Positions 17,826-26,878 of a stretch of 64,000 nt of DNA are shown here, piece after piece; the stretch's first letter is position 1, and every line of letters starts with the position of its first letter. Origin of the DNA: Paracoccus aminovorans (GTDB taxonomy: Bacteria > Pseudomonadota > Alphaproteobacteria > Rhodobacterales > Rhodobacteraceae); contig NZ_KQ955208.1 of NCBI RefSeq assembly GCF_001546115.1, forward strand, positions 1,443,005 to 1,507,004, written 5' to 3'. The position numbers and the translations under genes were made by a program. A model generated the notes under the pieces. The model was not told the origin of the DNA and did not search any database. It saw only the letters and a program-made list of their open reading frames with translations.

Positions 17826-18374
17826 CTAGGCCGTCTTCAGCCGCTTCAGCCGGAAGGCCAGCACGATCAGCACGACGCCGATCAGCACCGCCAGGGTCCC
17901 GATCATCCAGGCAAGGCCCAGCAGCCCCGCCGCCGGCAGCAGCACCAGCAGGATGCCCCAAAGCGCCAGCAACAACCCGCTGAGGCCCAAGGCCCATTCG
18001 CCCTCGATCTCGCGCCGCAGGCGGATGGCCGCGATGATGCGGAAGATGCCCGCGACGATGGCCCAGGCCGCCATCCACAGCACGAAGACCACGGCCGTCG
18101 CCGCCGGCCAGAACAGCGCCATCAGGCCGATCAGCACCGACAGCAGCCCGTCGAGCGCCCAAGCCCACCACTGCTCGTCCTGACCCTTGCGGCGAAAGCC
18201 GGTGACGATGGCCAGGATGCCGTCGAAGACCGCATAGACCCCGAAGGTGATCAGCAGCACGAACAGCGTCAGCCCCGGCATGGCCAGCGCGATCAGGCCA
18301 AAGACCACGGCGGCGATGCCGCGCAACAGCAGCACCCACCAGTTCTCGGACATGATGCGAACAAGATTATCCAT
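17826..18374 (-). CDS. HdeD-like membrane protein (DUF308 family)
   Basis: A 182-residue protein with six hydrophobic segments arranged as repeated pairs. The opening NWWVLLLRGIAAVVFGLIAL and the later GLSGLLLALWGILLVLLPAAG and GTLAVLIGVVLIVLAFRL are characteristic of HdeD-family proteins. The start is firm: AAGGAG seven bases upstream of ATG 18374. E. coli HdeD takes part in acid resistance at high cell density; that role here is only inferred. Confidence 0.88.
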   Translation of the reverse strand: MDNLVRIMSENWWVLLLRGIAAVVFGLIALAMPGLTLFVLLITFGVYAVFDGILAIVTGFRRKGQDEQWWAWALDGLLSVLIGLMALFWPAATAVVFVLWMAAWAIVAGIFRIIAAIRLRREIEGEWALGLSGLLLALWGILLVLLPAAGLLGLAWMIGTLAVLIGVVLIVLAFRLKRLKTA

Positions 18375-18465
18375 GAATTCACTCCTTGGGCGGAAACGGA
18401 TTTCATCGCTGGAGCGGCACCCGGCCGCGGTGTCTTGCCACGGCCGGATGCTACCACGGGATGAG

Positions 18466-18495
18466 CGGATCCGGCTGTCGCAGCGGCCGGATCCG
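18466..18495. terminator. GC hairpin downstream of fmt
   Basis: A perfect 10-bp stem, CGGATCCGGC / GCCGGATCCG, with a 10-nt loop lies 28 bases past the fmt stop codon. A second, weaker stem (CCGGCCG / CGGCCGG) lies at 18421-18447. No T-run is visible, so an intrinsic terminator is likely but not certain. The second stem is also upstream of the hdeD-like gene. Confidence 0.5.
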
Positions 18496-18523
18496 GCACT
18501 TTCGTGGCGAAAAGGCAACAGGT

Positions 18524-19417
18524 TCAGTTCAGTAGCGGCGGCAGGGTTAGCCCGCGCAGCACCTCGGCGGCGGGCATTGGCCGCTTGCCCTCGCGCTGCG
18601 CTTCCAGCACCTCGATGGCGCCCGTGCCGCAGGCCACGGTAAAGCCCGACAGCACCGTCCCCGCCGCGCCCGAGCCCGCGGCCAGGCGGGAACGCAGGAG
18701 CTTCACCCGCTCCTCCCCGACCAGGCACCAGGCACCGGGAAAGGGCGAAAGCGCGCGGATCTGCCGGTCCACGACCTCGGCCGGCCGGGTCCAGTCGATG
18801 CGGGCCTCGGCCTTGTCGATCTTCTGGGCATAGGTCACGCCCTCGGCCGGTTGCGGCACGGCGGGCAGCGGCAGGCGGTCCAGGGTCGCGGCGATCAGCT
18901 CGGCCCCCATCCCGGCCAGGCGGTCGTGCAGGTCGGCGGTGGTGTCCTGCGCGCCGATGGCGGTGCGCGCCTCGGCCAGCACCGGGCCGGTGTCGAGCCC
19001 GGCCTGCATCTGCATGATGGCGACGCCGGTTTCCGCGTCGCCGGCCATGATGGCGCGATGGATCGGCGCCGCGCCCCGCCAGCGCGGCAGCAGCGAGGCG
19101 TGGATGTTCAGGCAACCCAGCCGCGGCGCGTCCAGAACCGCCTGCGGCAGGATCAGCCCATAGGCCACCACCAACGCGACATCGGCGCCAAGAGCCGCGA
19201 AATCAGCGCGGTCGGCCGGGTCGCGCAGGGTTTCGGGGGTGCGGACCGTCAGCCCCAGCGCCTCGGCCGCGCGCTGCACGGGCGAGGGGCGGGGCTTCTG
19301 CCCGCGTCCCGCCGCGCGGGGCGGCTGGGAATAGACCGCGACGACCTGATGCCGCGCGGCGACGGCCCGCAGCGCCGGGACCGAGAAATCGGGTGTGCCC
19401 ATGAAGATGACGCGCAT
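18524..19417 (-). CDS. fmt: Methionyl-tRNA formyltransferase
   Basis: A 297-residue enzyme that formylates initiator Met-tRNA using 10-formyl-THF. It shows the N-terminal [16 protein letters not shown], the catalytic [20 protein letters not shown] (Asn and His) and GLDTGPVL (Asp), then the C-terminal tRNA-binding domain ([14 protein letters not shown]). A GGAGGG site precedes ATG 19417. The def gene that often accompanies fmt is not adjacent; an alpha/beta hydrolase gene lies 26 bases upstream on the same strand. Confidence 0.95.
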   Translation of the reverse strand: MRVIFMGTPDFSVPALRAVAARHQVVAVYSQPPRAAGRGQKPRPSPVQRAAEALGLTVRTPETLRDPADRADFAALGADVALVVAYGLILPQAVLDAPRLGCLNIHASLLPRWRGAAPIHRAIMAGDAETGVAIMQMQAGLDTGPVLAEARTAIGAQDTTADLHDRLAGMGAELIAATLDRLPLPAVPQPAEGVTYAQKIDKAEARIDWTRPAEVVDRQIRALSPFPGAWCLVGEERVKLLRSRLAAGSGAAGTVLSGFTVACGTGAIEVLEAQREGKRPMPAAEVLRGLTLPPLLN

Positions 19418-19443
19418 TGCTGCCCTCCGTTCCTGCCTGGCCG

Positions 19444-20319
19444 TCATAGCCCCTCGGCGGCCAGGGCAAAACCCCGGACGAAGGCCAGCACGCGCGCCCG
19501 GGCCCAGGCGGTGGCTTCGGGGTTGAAGGCCAGGGGCGATAGGCGCGAGCGCTCGCTCTGGTCGAAGCCGTGGTCGGCCTCAGGGTCGATGCGCAGGGTC
19601 AGGTCGGTGCCGCGCGCCAGTTGGTCGGCCGCCGTGGCGCGGCAGGCGGCGGGGTCGGTGATGGAATCCCGCCCGGCCAGCAGCATCAGCACCCGGACCT
19701 GCGCGGGCCAGGGCCCGTCCGCCGTGCTGACGAGGCCGCAATAGGGATAAAGCAGCACCGCCGGGCCCAGCTGCGCCGCCAGGCTGGCGGGCGGCGCCGG
19801 CCAGTCGGTCAGGCCGGGCGGCGGCACGGGCGCGGAAAGCGCATGCAAAAGCTCCATCGCCGTCCAGCCGCCATGCGAGGCGCCCAGCACCGCCACCTGC
19901 GTGGCGTCGATGCCCGGCATGTCGCGCAGCGCGGCCAGCGCCACGGCCAGGTCTCCGGCCCGTTCGGACCCGGGCAGCACCTGCGCCGCGCAGACCGCGC
20001 GCCAGGCCTGGGCCTTGTCCAGCCCGCGCGGCGCGTGGCTGTCGAGGATCAGCGCCGCCCGGCCCATGGCGGTGAACTGCCGCGCCCAATAATCCATGTT
20101 GTCGCGCACCCCGTCGCAGCCCGAGAGCAGCACCACGACCGGATGCGGGCCGGGCGTGTCGGGCCGCAGCAGCCGCCAATGCGGCGCGAGCCGCGCCAGC
20201 CGCGCCGCCGGCGTGTCGGGAGCGGGCTGCCAGCCGGCATAGTTGCGCGCCGTGTTCAGCCCCAGCCCTGCCAGCACCAGCCCCAGCAGCGCCGCGAGCA
20301 GGATCAGCGGTTTTCGCAT
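19444..20319 (-). CDS. Dienelactone-hydrolase-like alpha/beta hydrolase, exported
   Basis: A 291-residue protein with an N-terminal hydrophobic signal or anchor ([18 protein letters not shown]). The nucleophile elbow is [12 protein letters not shown] (GxSxG), the oxyanion region [13 protein letters not shown], a later aspartate lies in [10 protein letters not shown] and the histidine in [10 protein letters not shown]. Substrate unknown. Its start codon overlaps the end of the preceding large hydrolase gene by 16 bases, and fmt follows 26 bases later, so the three are probably co-transcribed. Confidence 0.8.
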   Translation of the reverse strand: MRKPLILLAALLGLVLAGLGLNTARNYAGWQPAPDTPAARLARLAPHWRLLRPDTPGPHPVVVLLSGCDGVRDNMDYWARQFTAMGRAALILDSHAPRGLDKAQAWRAVCAAQVLPGSERAGDLAVALAALRDMPGIDATQVAVLGASHGGWTAMELLHALSAPVPPPGLTDWPAPPASLAAQLGPAVLLYPYCGLVSTADGPWPAQVRVLMLLAGRDSITDPAACRATAADQLARGTDLTLRIDPEADHGFDQSERSRLSPLAFNPEATAWARARVLAFVRGFALAAEGL

Positions 20320-21941
20320 CCGGTCAGCCCGTTCACGCCGCAGATCGCCTTCAGCCGCACGGTATCCGCCGCCGTCCAGTCCTCAGGCGCGGTGACCGAG
20401 ACCCAGCCGTCGATATAGTCGTGCGCGTGGTAGATATGGCCGAAGCCCGGCGGGGCCGAGGTCGCGACCAGCATGTCCGCCGCCAGCTGGAACTGCGTGA
20501 CGATGGGCGTGAAGCGCAACAGCGGCGAGACATCGGGCGCCGGCGGCTCGCGCATCCATATCGGCGCGCGCCAGACCGAGGTCGCGTCGTAGAAGACGAT
20601 GGGATCGCTGCCATATTGCAGGAACAGGATGCGCAGCCGCCCCCAGGGCTTGCCCGAGCGGTCGGGGGGCGCGAACTGGCTGGCATAGCGGATGACCTCG
20701 CCCTGGTCGATCTGCGGCAGCACGAAGGGGCTTTGCGCCTGCCGCGCCGCATTGGCCTGGCGCCACAGCGTCGAGGGAAAGGGCGGCCCGACCCAGAAGG
20801 CGCCCGAGACCGGCTCGTTCATCATCTGGAACGGGTTGAAGGCATGCATGGACGACCAGGCCCCGAGCGAGATGCCGTGCAGGTAGAGCCGGGGCCGCCG
20901 CTCGGCCGGCAGGCCGCGCCAGTGGTCATAGACCAGCCGCATCAGCGCCTCGGTCTGGGCCAGGCCGGCGTCGGTTTCGAAGATCAGCGCCAGCGGGCTT
21001 TGCAGATAGGAATACTGGACCGCGACCGTCGCCACGTCGCCGCCCTGCATGTATTCCAGCGCGTCATAGCTGGCTGGGTCCATCCAGCCGGTGCCGGTCG
21101 GGCTGGCCAGCACCAGCACCTTGCGGTCGAAGGCGCCGACCCGCAGCATCTCATCGAGCGCGGTCCTGGCGCGGGTCTCGGGGTTCTTGTCCTGGGCAAG
21201 GCCCACATAGATGCGCAGCGGCTCGCGCGCCGGCCGGCCGGTGAAGCGGGCGATGGCGGCGGCATCGGGGCCGCCCAGCACGAAGTCGCGCCCCGGCTTG
21301 CCCATCAGGTCCCACGCGATCCCGGACGCGGCCGAGCCCGCCTGCCAGTCCTGCGCCGGCGGCGCGACCGAGACGTCGGTCAGGTGCTGGGCCGCGACAT
21401 AGGAGCTGTCGGCGATGCGCATGGCCCAGTTCACCACGCCGTCGCGGGTGAGGGTGACGGTGATCAGCGCCGCCAGCAGCAGCCCCAGCACATTGGCGCT
21501 GCGCACCGGGATATAGCGCGCCAGCCGCAGCCGCAGCAGGTCGAACAGCGCCTGCACCGCCTTGCCGATCAGGAACAGCAGCAGAAAGACCGCCAGCGCC
21601 GTCGCCAGCATCTTGGTGGTGTTCGAGACCTCCAGCGCGGGCATGCCCATGCGGGCGCGGATGCTGTTCTGCCAGTCGCCGGCCATGAAGACGCAAGCCC
21701 CCAGCAGCGCCAGCACCGGCACCGCCAGAAGCGCATGGCCGATGCGCGCCGCCCGGCCGCGCAGGACCGGGATTTCCAACGTGCGCCAGATCGCCAGCAG
21801 GAATTGCATCATCGCATAGCCCGCCGCCATCGAGGCTCCGGCCAGCAGCCCCTGCACCAGCCAGTCGCGCGGGATCAGCGAAGGGGTCAGCGAGGCCGCG
21901 ACGAGCAGCAGGCCGGCAAGCAGCGGAAGCATGGAAAACAT
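20304..21941 (-). CDS. Large membrane protein with C-terminal alpha/beta-hydrolase domain (PF10081-type)
   Basis: A 545-residue protein. The N-terminal ~210 residues contain about five hydrophobic segments (MLPLLAGLLLVAASLTPSL; AAGYAMMQFLLAIW; ALLAVPVLALLGACVFMAG; ALAVFLLLFLIGKAVQALF; NVLGLLLAALITVTL). The C-terminal domain carries LYLHGISLGAWSS as a GxSxG-type elbow and ends with HAHDYIDGWVSVTAPEDW. This is the layout of the Abhydrolase_9 family of unknown substrate. The exact start (21941 or an ATG three codons later) is uncertain; a GGAGGAGG run lies somewhat far upstream. Confidence 0.78.
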   Translation of the reverse strand: MFSMLPLLAGLLLVAASLTPSLIPRDWLVQGLLAGASMAAGYAMMQFLLAIWRTLEIPVLRGRAARIGHALLAVPVLALLGACVFMAGDWQNSIRARMGMPALEVSNTTKMLATALAVFLLLFLIGKAVQALFDLLRLRLARYIPVRSANVLGLLLAALITVTLTRDGVVNWAMRIADSSYVAAQHLTDVSVAPPAQDWQAGSAASGIAWDLMGKPGRDFVLGGPDAAAIARFTGRPAREPLRIYVGLAQDKNPETRARTALDEMLRVGAFDRKVLVLASPTGTGWMDPASYDALEYMQGGDVATVAVQYSYLQSPLALIFETDAGLAQTEALMRLVYDHWRGLPAERRPRLYLHGISLGAWSSMHAFNPFQMMNEPVSGAFWVGPPFPSTLWRQANAARQAQSPFVLPQIDQGEVIRYASQFAPPDRSGKPWGRLRILFLQYGSDPIVFYDATSVWRAPIWMREPPAPDVSPLLRFTPIVTQFQLAADMLVATSAPPGFGHIYHAHDYIDGWVSVTAPEDWTAADTVRLKAICGVNGLTGCENR

Positions 21942-22089
21942 CTGCGGCCTGCCGCCTCCTCCGGTCGTGCTGTCGTGCGCCCTCGCGGGGCGACGGTTCG
22001 GTCGGGATGTTATGGGCGGCGCCGGGGAAAGGGAAGCGTCGGGCGCCGTGCTTCGTCTCGCGCCGGCCGGGTGGTGGCGCGGGAGGCGC

Positions 22090-22172
22090 GGGGGCTCTGC
22101 CCCCACGCCTGGTCGGCCCCTCGATGGGGCCGGCCAGGCGTTCCCCCGGGATATTTTCCACAAAAGAGAAAT
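22090..22172. repeat. Double-hairpin intergenic element downstream of the phosphoesterase gene
   Basis: Two perfect-type hairpins in tandem: GGGGGC-TCT-GCCCCC at 22090-22104, then a stem at 22105-22141 with 16-nt arms and a TCGAT loop (one G-T wobble). A CCCGGGATATTTTCC element continues into the end of the coding region. Position at the 3' end of the minus-strand phosphoesterase gene suggests a terminator. The sequence style resembles intergenic repeats I associate with Rhodobacterales genomes (recollection, not checked). Confidence 0.55.
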
Positions 22173-22960
22173 CAGGCCGGGCGCCAGAGCCCGCCGCGCC
22201 GGGTGAAGCGGATTTGTTCGGGCCGGCGGAAGCCCTGTTCGTCCATCGGCGCGACATGGCGTTCGACCAGCAGGTCGGGGCCGTCGAAATCCAGCGTGGC
22301 GAATTCATTCTGCCGGTCGTCCGGCCGGGCGCAGAGCGCGGTTCCGGCCTGCAGCTGCAGGACCGGCCGGCCGGCTTCGGCCTGGAAGGCGCCGATGGAC
22401 CACAGATGCAGGTGGCCGGTCAGGACCAGGGCCACGCCATGATCCTCGAACCGGGCCAGCGCCTCGGGCGCGCCCTTCATCAACGCCTTGTCGATCTCGG
22501 GGCGTTGCTGCATCGGGTGGTGCAGCGCGGCGATGTTGACGCAATCGGGATCGACGCCCTTCAGCACCCGGCCGACCTGTTCGGGCGTGATCACGCCGCG
22601 CTGCCAGGCCATGGGATCGACGCTGTTCACGCCCTGCACCCGCACCGCGCCGACATGGCCCACCGGTTCCAGATTGCGGGCGATGGCGCGATGCCAGCGG
22701 CTGTAGGGCCGGATCATCCGGTCGGCGAGCTTGTAGAGCGGGATGTCGTGATTGCCCGGCACCGCGATCAGCGGCGCCTCGATCCGGCGCAGGAAGCCGG
22801 CCGCCTGGGCGAATTGCGCCGAGCGGCCGCGGTGGGTCAGATCGCCCGTCACCACCACCAGGTCGGCGCGGGCGGCATTGACCCGGTCCAGCAGCGGCTC
22901 GACCAGGCCCTCGCGTTCATAGCCGAAATGCAGGTCCGAGAGATGCAGGATCCGCGTCAT
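22172..22960 (-). CDS. Calcineurin-like metallophosphoesterase (Icc/CpdA type)
   Basis: A 262-residue enzyme with the di-metal motifs in order: LSDLHFG (DxH), VTGDLTHRG (GD), VPGNHD (GNHD), ALHHP and LTGHLHLWS (GHxH). The set matches class III cyclic-nucleotide phosphodiesterases such as CpdA, but the substrate is not proven by sequence. Its ATG overlaps the stop of the upstream lipid-kinase gene (ATGA), so the two are co-translated. Confidence 0.88.
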   Translation of the reverse strand: MTRILHLSDLHFGYEREGLVEPLLDRVNAARADLVVVTGDLTHRGRSAQFAQAAGFLRRIEAPLIAVPGNHDIPLYKLADRMIRPYSRWHRAIARNLEPVGHVGAVRVQGVNSVDPMAWQRGVITPEQVGRVLKGVDPDCVNIAALHHPMQQRPEIDKALMKGAPEALARFEDHGVALVLTGHLHLWSIGAFQAEAGRPVLQLQAGTALCARPDDRQNEFATLDFDGPDLLVERHVAPMDEQGFRRPEQIRFTRRGGLWRPA

Positions 22961-23931
22961 GCCGCGTCACGACCGCCGCTTTCGGCCGGCACCAGCAGCT
23001 TCAGCGCGCCCTTGCGCACGCGGATCTGGAAGGGCGAATCCATCCAGGTCTTTTCGCCGTCATGGGCGACGTATTCATGGGCGGGCTCGGTTTCCAGCCG
23101 GATCTCCTCGGCGCAGACCAGGTTGAAGTCCTGATAGCGCGCGCTCTTGCCCATGGCCAGCCGCATGGCCGAGCGCACCAGCGGCCCCGGCCGCCGCGCC
23201 CGCGCCACCAAGAGCGCCAGCTGCCCCTTGCGCACGCAATCCGCGCCTTCCAGTCCGAAGCTGTCCAGCTGATAGGCGCTTTTCGCCACGAAGGCGAGCG
23301 CGGTGGTGAAGCGGCGTTCCTCGCCATGGCTGCGCACCACCAGCCTGAGCGGGTGGCGCAGGTTCCACAGCGCCACCGCCGCCGACCAATAGGCGGCGAC
23401 GCGCGAGCGGCCCCAGCGCTTGTAGATGCTTTCGCGGCGGCGCAGGATCTCGGGATAGGCGCCGAAGCTGACGTTGTTGAGAAAGATCATCCCGTTCATC
23501 TCGCCCACGTCGACGCGGCGCAGGGCCGGGGCGTCGAAGATCTTCAGCGCCGCCTCGACCGTCTCGCCCGAGCCGATGTCGCGGGCGAAATAGTTGAAGG
23601 TGCCGCCGGGGATCACCGCCATGGCGGTCTCGGTTCCGGCAACGGCGCTGGCGACCGCCGCCTGGGTGCCATCGCCGCCGGCCGCGACGATCAGGTCAAA
23701 GCCGCGCCGGACGGCGTCGCGCGCCATGTCGGGCAGCGCCGTGCCCTCGTCGGTGCCGTGAATCTCGAGCTCGGCGACGCGGCCCTGCAGCACCTCGCGC
23801 AGGGTTTCGGCGATGTCGGCGCCCTGCTTGCGCCCCGATCCCCGGTTGGCGATCACGCAGACCCGCGCCCGCCCCAGGTCGAAGCCGCCCGCTTCCGCCT
23901 CATCCGCCGCGCCGTCGCCCTGTGTCGTCAT
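22957..23931 (-). CDS. Diacylglycerol-kinase-catalytic-domain protein (lipid kinase-like)
   Basis: A 324-residue protein of the DagK/YegS family: VCVIANRGSGRKQG opens the domain, LIVAAGGDGTQAAVAS is the nucleotide-binding GGDGT motif, and VIPGGTFNYFARD follows (usually GGT-x-N-x-F/L-A). ATG 23931 is preceded by GGGACAGGGC. Coupled to the phosphoesterase gene by a 4-base overlap. It probably phosphorylates a lipid; the target is unknown. It is divergent from the siderophore operon. Confidence 0.87.
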   Translation of the reverse strand: MTTQGDGAADEAEAGGFDLGRARVCVIANRGSGRKQGADIAETLREVLQGRVAELEIHGTDEGTALPDMARDAVRRGFDLIVAAGGDGTQAAVASAVAGTETAMAVIPGGTFNYFARDIGSGETVEAALKIFDAPALRRVDVGEMNGMIFLNNVSFGAYPEILRRRESIYKRWGRSRVAAYWSAAVALWNLRHPLRLVVRSHGEERRFTTALAFVAKSAYQLDSFGLEGADCVRKGQLALLVARARRPGPLVRSAMRLAMGKSARYQDFNLVCAEEIRLETEPAHEYVAHDGEKTWMDSPFQIRVRKGALKLLVPAESGGRDAA

Positions 23932-24262
23932 GCCCTGTCCCCTGGCCCTGATTACGCCTTGCAACACGCGGCGGCGTCTCCGGGTTCCGGCCGCCGCCCT
24001 GCGGGATTCCGCCGCGGCGGGAAAATCCTGATCTTTTTACTTGCCTTTTGTCGGCCGCTTTGACAGGTTGCGCGCGGGAAGCCCAAGGGTGGGGCCATAT
24101 GCCTTGCCCTCTCCCCGCGGGTTGCGGGGTCGCCACCCGATGCCGCCGCAACCTGATCCAATGCGAGAAACTCCGCCCCGTCCTTTTCCCCGCCACGCCC
24201 GGCCCGCGCAAGTCGGAAAAGGGATTGATCGGGGAGGAAAATCCTTTGAAACGAGATGCATC
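23932..24262. promoter_or_regulatory. Divergent intergenic region upstream of the DHB-synthesis operon
   Basis: About 330 bp between the lipid-kinase gene and entC. It holds a T-rich tract (ATCTTTTTACTTGCCTTTTG, 24029-24048) and a TTGACA at 24060-24065. I see no gene, no clear -10 and no recognisable iron-regulator box. The entC promoter should lie here. Confidence 0.4.
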
Positions 24263-25468
24263 ATGAATGTCCGCCTGTCCGAGGCGCCCAAGACATCGGC
24301 GTCGCCTGTGCCTGATCCAGTTCTTTTCGGTTTTCACGGCCCTTCGGGTCATGTCCTGGCGCGCGGCCCGGCCCGGCGGCTTGCCCCCGGCAATGCCGCG
24401 ACGCTGGGCGCGCGGGTCGCGGCGGCGCTGGATAAGGCCGGCGCCGACGACCTGATCGGCGGCGCCCTGCCCTTCGACCGCCAGGCCGAGGACTGCCTGT
24501 GGCACTGCCGCCGCGCGCCGGCGCCGCAGCCCAGCGGCGTGGCGCCGCAGGGGCTGCCGCTGGCCGGCTGGCGCCTGGCGGCCGAGCCCGCCGCCACCGA
24601 CTATGCCCGCGCCGTCGCCCGCGCACTGGCGATCATGTATGAGGAATCCGGCCGGGCGAACGCGCTGGAGAAGATCGTGCTGGCCCGCACCCTGCTGGTC
24701 GAGGCCGCGGCCCCGATCCCGGTCGAGGCGCTGATGTCGCGCCTGCAGGCCGACCGCACCGTCACCGCCTTTCGCGTCGCCCTGCCCGCGGGGCTCGCGC
24801 ATCCACTGGGCCGGATGCTGTGCGGCGCGACGCCAGAGCTGCTGGTCGAAAAGACCGGCCGTCTGGTCAGCTCGCATCCGCTGGCGGGCTCGGCCCGGCG
24901 GCTGGCCGATCCGGTCGCCGACCGCGCGGGCGCCGAGGCGCTGGCCGGCTCGGCCAAGGACCACCGCGAGCATGCGCTGGTGGTCGAGGCCATCCTCGAC
25001 ACGCTCTCGCCCTGGTGCCGCGAGCTGAGCTGCCCCGAGGGCACGCGCGTCACCTCGACCCGCAGCATGTGGCACCTGGGCACCCGCATCGAGGGCCGGC
25101 TGCGCGACGAGGACACGCCCTCGGTCGTGCTGGCCTCGGCGCTGCATCCGACGCCCGCCGTCTGCGGCGTGCCGACGCCGCGCGCCGCCGGGCTGATCCG
25201 CGAGCTTGAACCCGTCGCCCGGGACTTCTATGCCGGCGCCGTCGGCTGGTGCGACGGCAAGGGCGATGGCGCCTGGTATGTCGCCATCCGATGCGCCGAG
25301 ATCAGCGGCCGGCAAGCGCGGCTTTACGCGGGCGCGGGGATCGTCCCCGGCTCGGACCCGATGGCCGAGGCTGCCGAGACCGGCGCGAAATTCGGTGCCT
25401 TCCTGGCCGCGCTGGGCCTGCCGGCCGATGCCGGGCTGGAGGGCCTGCGCAAGGACGGAGAAGACTGA
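24263..25468 (+). CDS. entC: Isochorismate synthase (EntC/DhbC)
   Basis: A 401-residue chorismate-binding enzyme that converts chorismate to isochorismate, the first step to 2,3-dihydroxybenzoate. Family blocks are clear: ALEKIVLARTLLVEA, SHPLAGSARR, VTSTRSMWHLGTRIEG, HPTPAVCGVPTPRA, FYAGAVGWCD and YAGAGIVPGSDP. ATG 24263 opens the recognisable domain. The next gene starts inside its stop codon (GATG/TGATG overlap at 25466-25470), so entC, the isochorismatase and entA form one coupled operon. Confidence 0.94.
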   Translation: MNVRLSEAPKTSASPVPDPVLFGFHGPSGHVLARGPARRLAPGNAATLGARVAAALDKAGADDLIGGALPFDRQAEDCLWHCRRAPAPQPSGVAPQGLPLAGWRLAAEPAATDYARAVARALAIMYEESGRANALEKIVLARTLLVEAAAPIPVEALMSRLQADRTVTAFRVALPAGLAHPLGRMLCGATPELLVEKTGRLVSSHPLAGSARRLADPVADRAGAEALAGSAKDHREHALVVEAILDTLSPWCRELSCPEGTRVTSTRSMWHLGTRIEGRLRDEDTPSVVLASALHPTPAVCGVPTPRAAGLIRELEPVARDFYAGAVGWCDGKGDGAWYVAIRCAEISGRQARLYAGAGIVPGSDPMAEAAETGAKFGAFLAALGLPADAGLEGLRKDGED

Positions 25469-26106
25469 TGGCCCTGCCCGGCATCGCCCCCTATGACCCG
25501 CCGACCCAAGGCGAGCTGCCACAGCCGCGCGGCCCCTGGCAGCCGCGCCGCGACCGGCTGGCGCTGCTGGTCCATGACATGCAGCGCTATTTCTGCCGCC
25601 CCTATCCCCAAGGTGCGCCGCTGGCGCCGGTGGTCGGCAATATCGCCCGGCTGATCGGTGCGGCGCGGGCGGCGGGCGTGCCGGTGTTCTATACCGCGCA
25701 GAAGGGCGACCAGTTCCGTCCCGACCGCGGCTTGCAGGCCGATCTGTGGGGGCCGGGGATGAGCGCCATCCCCGAGCATGAGGAGATCCTGCCCGAGCTC
25801 GCGCCCGCCGCCGGCGATTTCGTGCTGCACAAGCACCGCTACAGCGCCTTTCAGCGCTCCAACCTGGAGCATCTGATGCGCGCGCGCGGCCGCGACCAGC
25901 TGATGATCTGTGGCATCTATGCCCATATCGGCTGCCTCGCCACCGCCGCCGAGGCGTTCCAGCGCGAGATCGAGGCCTTTGCCGTCGCCGACGCCCAGGC
26001 CGATTTCTCGCGCGAGAAGCATGACCTGGCGATGGGCTGGATTGCGGCGACCTGCGGCGTGGCTCTGACCACGGATCGCGCCTTGGCCGCGCTGGTGGGG
26101 GAATGA
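25468..26106 (+). CDS. Stand-alone isochorismatase (EntB N-terminal domain only)
   Basis: A 212-residue hydrolase that turns isochorismate into 2,3-dihydro-2,3-dihydroxybenzoate and pyruvate. It matches the ISC domain of EntB/DhbB/VibB: LLVHDMQRYFCRPY at the N-terminus, VFYTAQKGDQ, LHKHRYSAFQRSNLE and CGIYAHIGCLATAAEAF with the usual catalytic region. In most catecholate systems this domain is fused to an aryl carrier domain; here the protein stops right after the ISC fold and the carrier is a separate gene at 26875-27111. Its start overlaps the entC stop and entA begins one base after its stop. Confidence 0.92.
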   Translation: MALPGIAPYDPPTQGELPQPRGPWQPRRDRLALLVHDMQRYFCRPYPQGAPLAPVVGNIARLIGAARAAGVPVFYTAQKGDQFRPDRGLQADLWGPGMSAIPEHEEILPELAPAAGDFVLHKHRYSAFQRSNLEHLMRARGRDQLMICGIYAHIGCLATAAEAFQREIEAFAVADAQADFSREKHDLAMGWIAATCGVALTTDRALAALVGE

Positions 26107-26107
26107 C

Positions 26108-26878
26108 ATGCAGCTGACCGGATTTCAGGGCAAGACCGCCATCGTGACCGGCGCCGCCGGCGGCATCGGCCGCGCCGTGGTCGCGGCGCTGGTCGAGGCC
26201 GGCGCCCAGGTCACCGCCACCGACACCATGGCCGCGCTGGAGGCTACGCCGGTGCCGGACGCGACGAACCGCGTGCTGGACGTGCGCGATGGCCCGGCGG
26301 CCGAGGCGCTGGTGGCCGAGGTCGAGGCTCGGGACGGCCCGCTGGCACTGGGCGTCCATGCGGCGGGCGTGCTGGCCATCGCGCCGCTGCTGGATCTGCC
26401 GGCGGCGGAATGGGACCGGGTGATCGGCGTCAATGCCACCGGCAGCTTCAACGTGACCCGCGCCTTTGGCCGGGCCATGGCGCGGCAGGGCCGGGGCGCC
26501 ATCGTCGCGGTCAGCTCGAACGCGGCGGGGATTCCGCGCGCCAACATGGGCGCCTATGCGGCGTCCAAGGCGGCGGCGACCATGCTGATCCGCTGCCTGG
26601 GGCTGGAACTGGCCGGCCAGGGCGTGCGCTGCAATATCGTCGCGCCGGGCTCGACCCTGACGCCGATGCAGACCGGCATGTGGACCGAGGACGGCGGCGC
26701 GGGCGAGCGCGCGGTGATCGAGGGCAGCCTGGAGGCCTATCGCACCGGCATTCCGCTGAAGAAACTGGCGACGCCCGAGGATATCGCCGGCGCGGTGATG
26801 TATCTGCTGTCGGAGCAGGCCGGCCATGTCACCATGGCCGACCTTTACGTCGATGGCGGCGCAACGCTGCGGGCCTAA
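26108..26878 (+). CDS. entA: 2,3-dihydro-2,3-dihydroxybenzoate dehydrogenase (EntA, SDR family)
   Basis: A 256-residue short-chain dehydrogenase that oxidises the dihydrodiol to 2,3-dihydroxybenzoate. It has the cofactor motif VTGAAGGIGRA, HAAGVL (NNAG equivalent), AVSSNAAGIPR with the catalytic Ser, YAASKAAA with Tyr-x3-Lys, and a PLKKLATPEDIA C-terminal region like EntA. Last gene of the plus-strand DHB operon. It meets the carrier-protein gene tail to tail with a 4-base overlap. Confidence 0.93.
   Translation: MQLTGFQGKTAIVTGAAGGIGRAVVAALVEAGAQVTATDTMAALEATPVPDATNRVLDVRDGPAAEALVAEVEARDGPLALGVHAAGVLAIAPLLDLPAAEWDRVIGVNATGSFNVTRAFGRAMARQGRGAIVAVSSNAAGIPRANMGAYAASKAAATMLIRCLGLELAGQGVRCNIVAPGSTLTPMQTGMWTEDGGAGERAVIEGSLEAYRTGIPLKKLATPEDIAGAVMYLLSEQAGHVTMADLYVDGGATLRA

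Noticed and set aside
20421-22442. Plus-strand 673-codon frame
   Set aside because: Antisense shadow of the PF10081-type hydrolase and phosphoesterase genes.
23900-26827. Minus-strand 975-codon frame across the DHB operon
   Set aside because: Shadow of entC, the isochorismatase and entA, whose catalytic motifs are on the plus strand.
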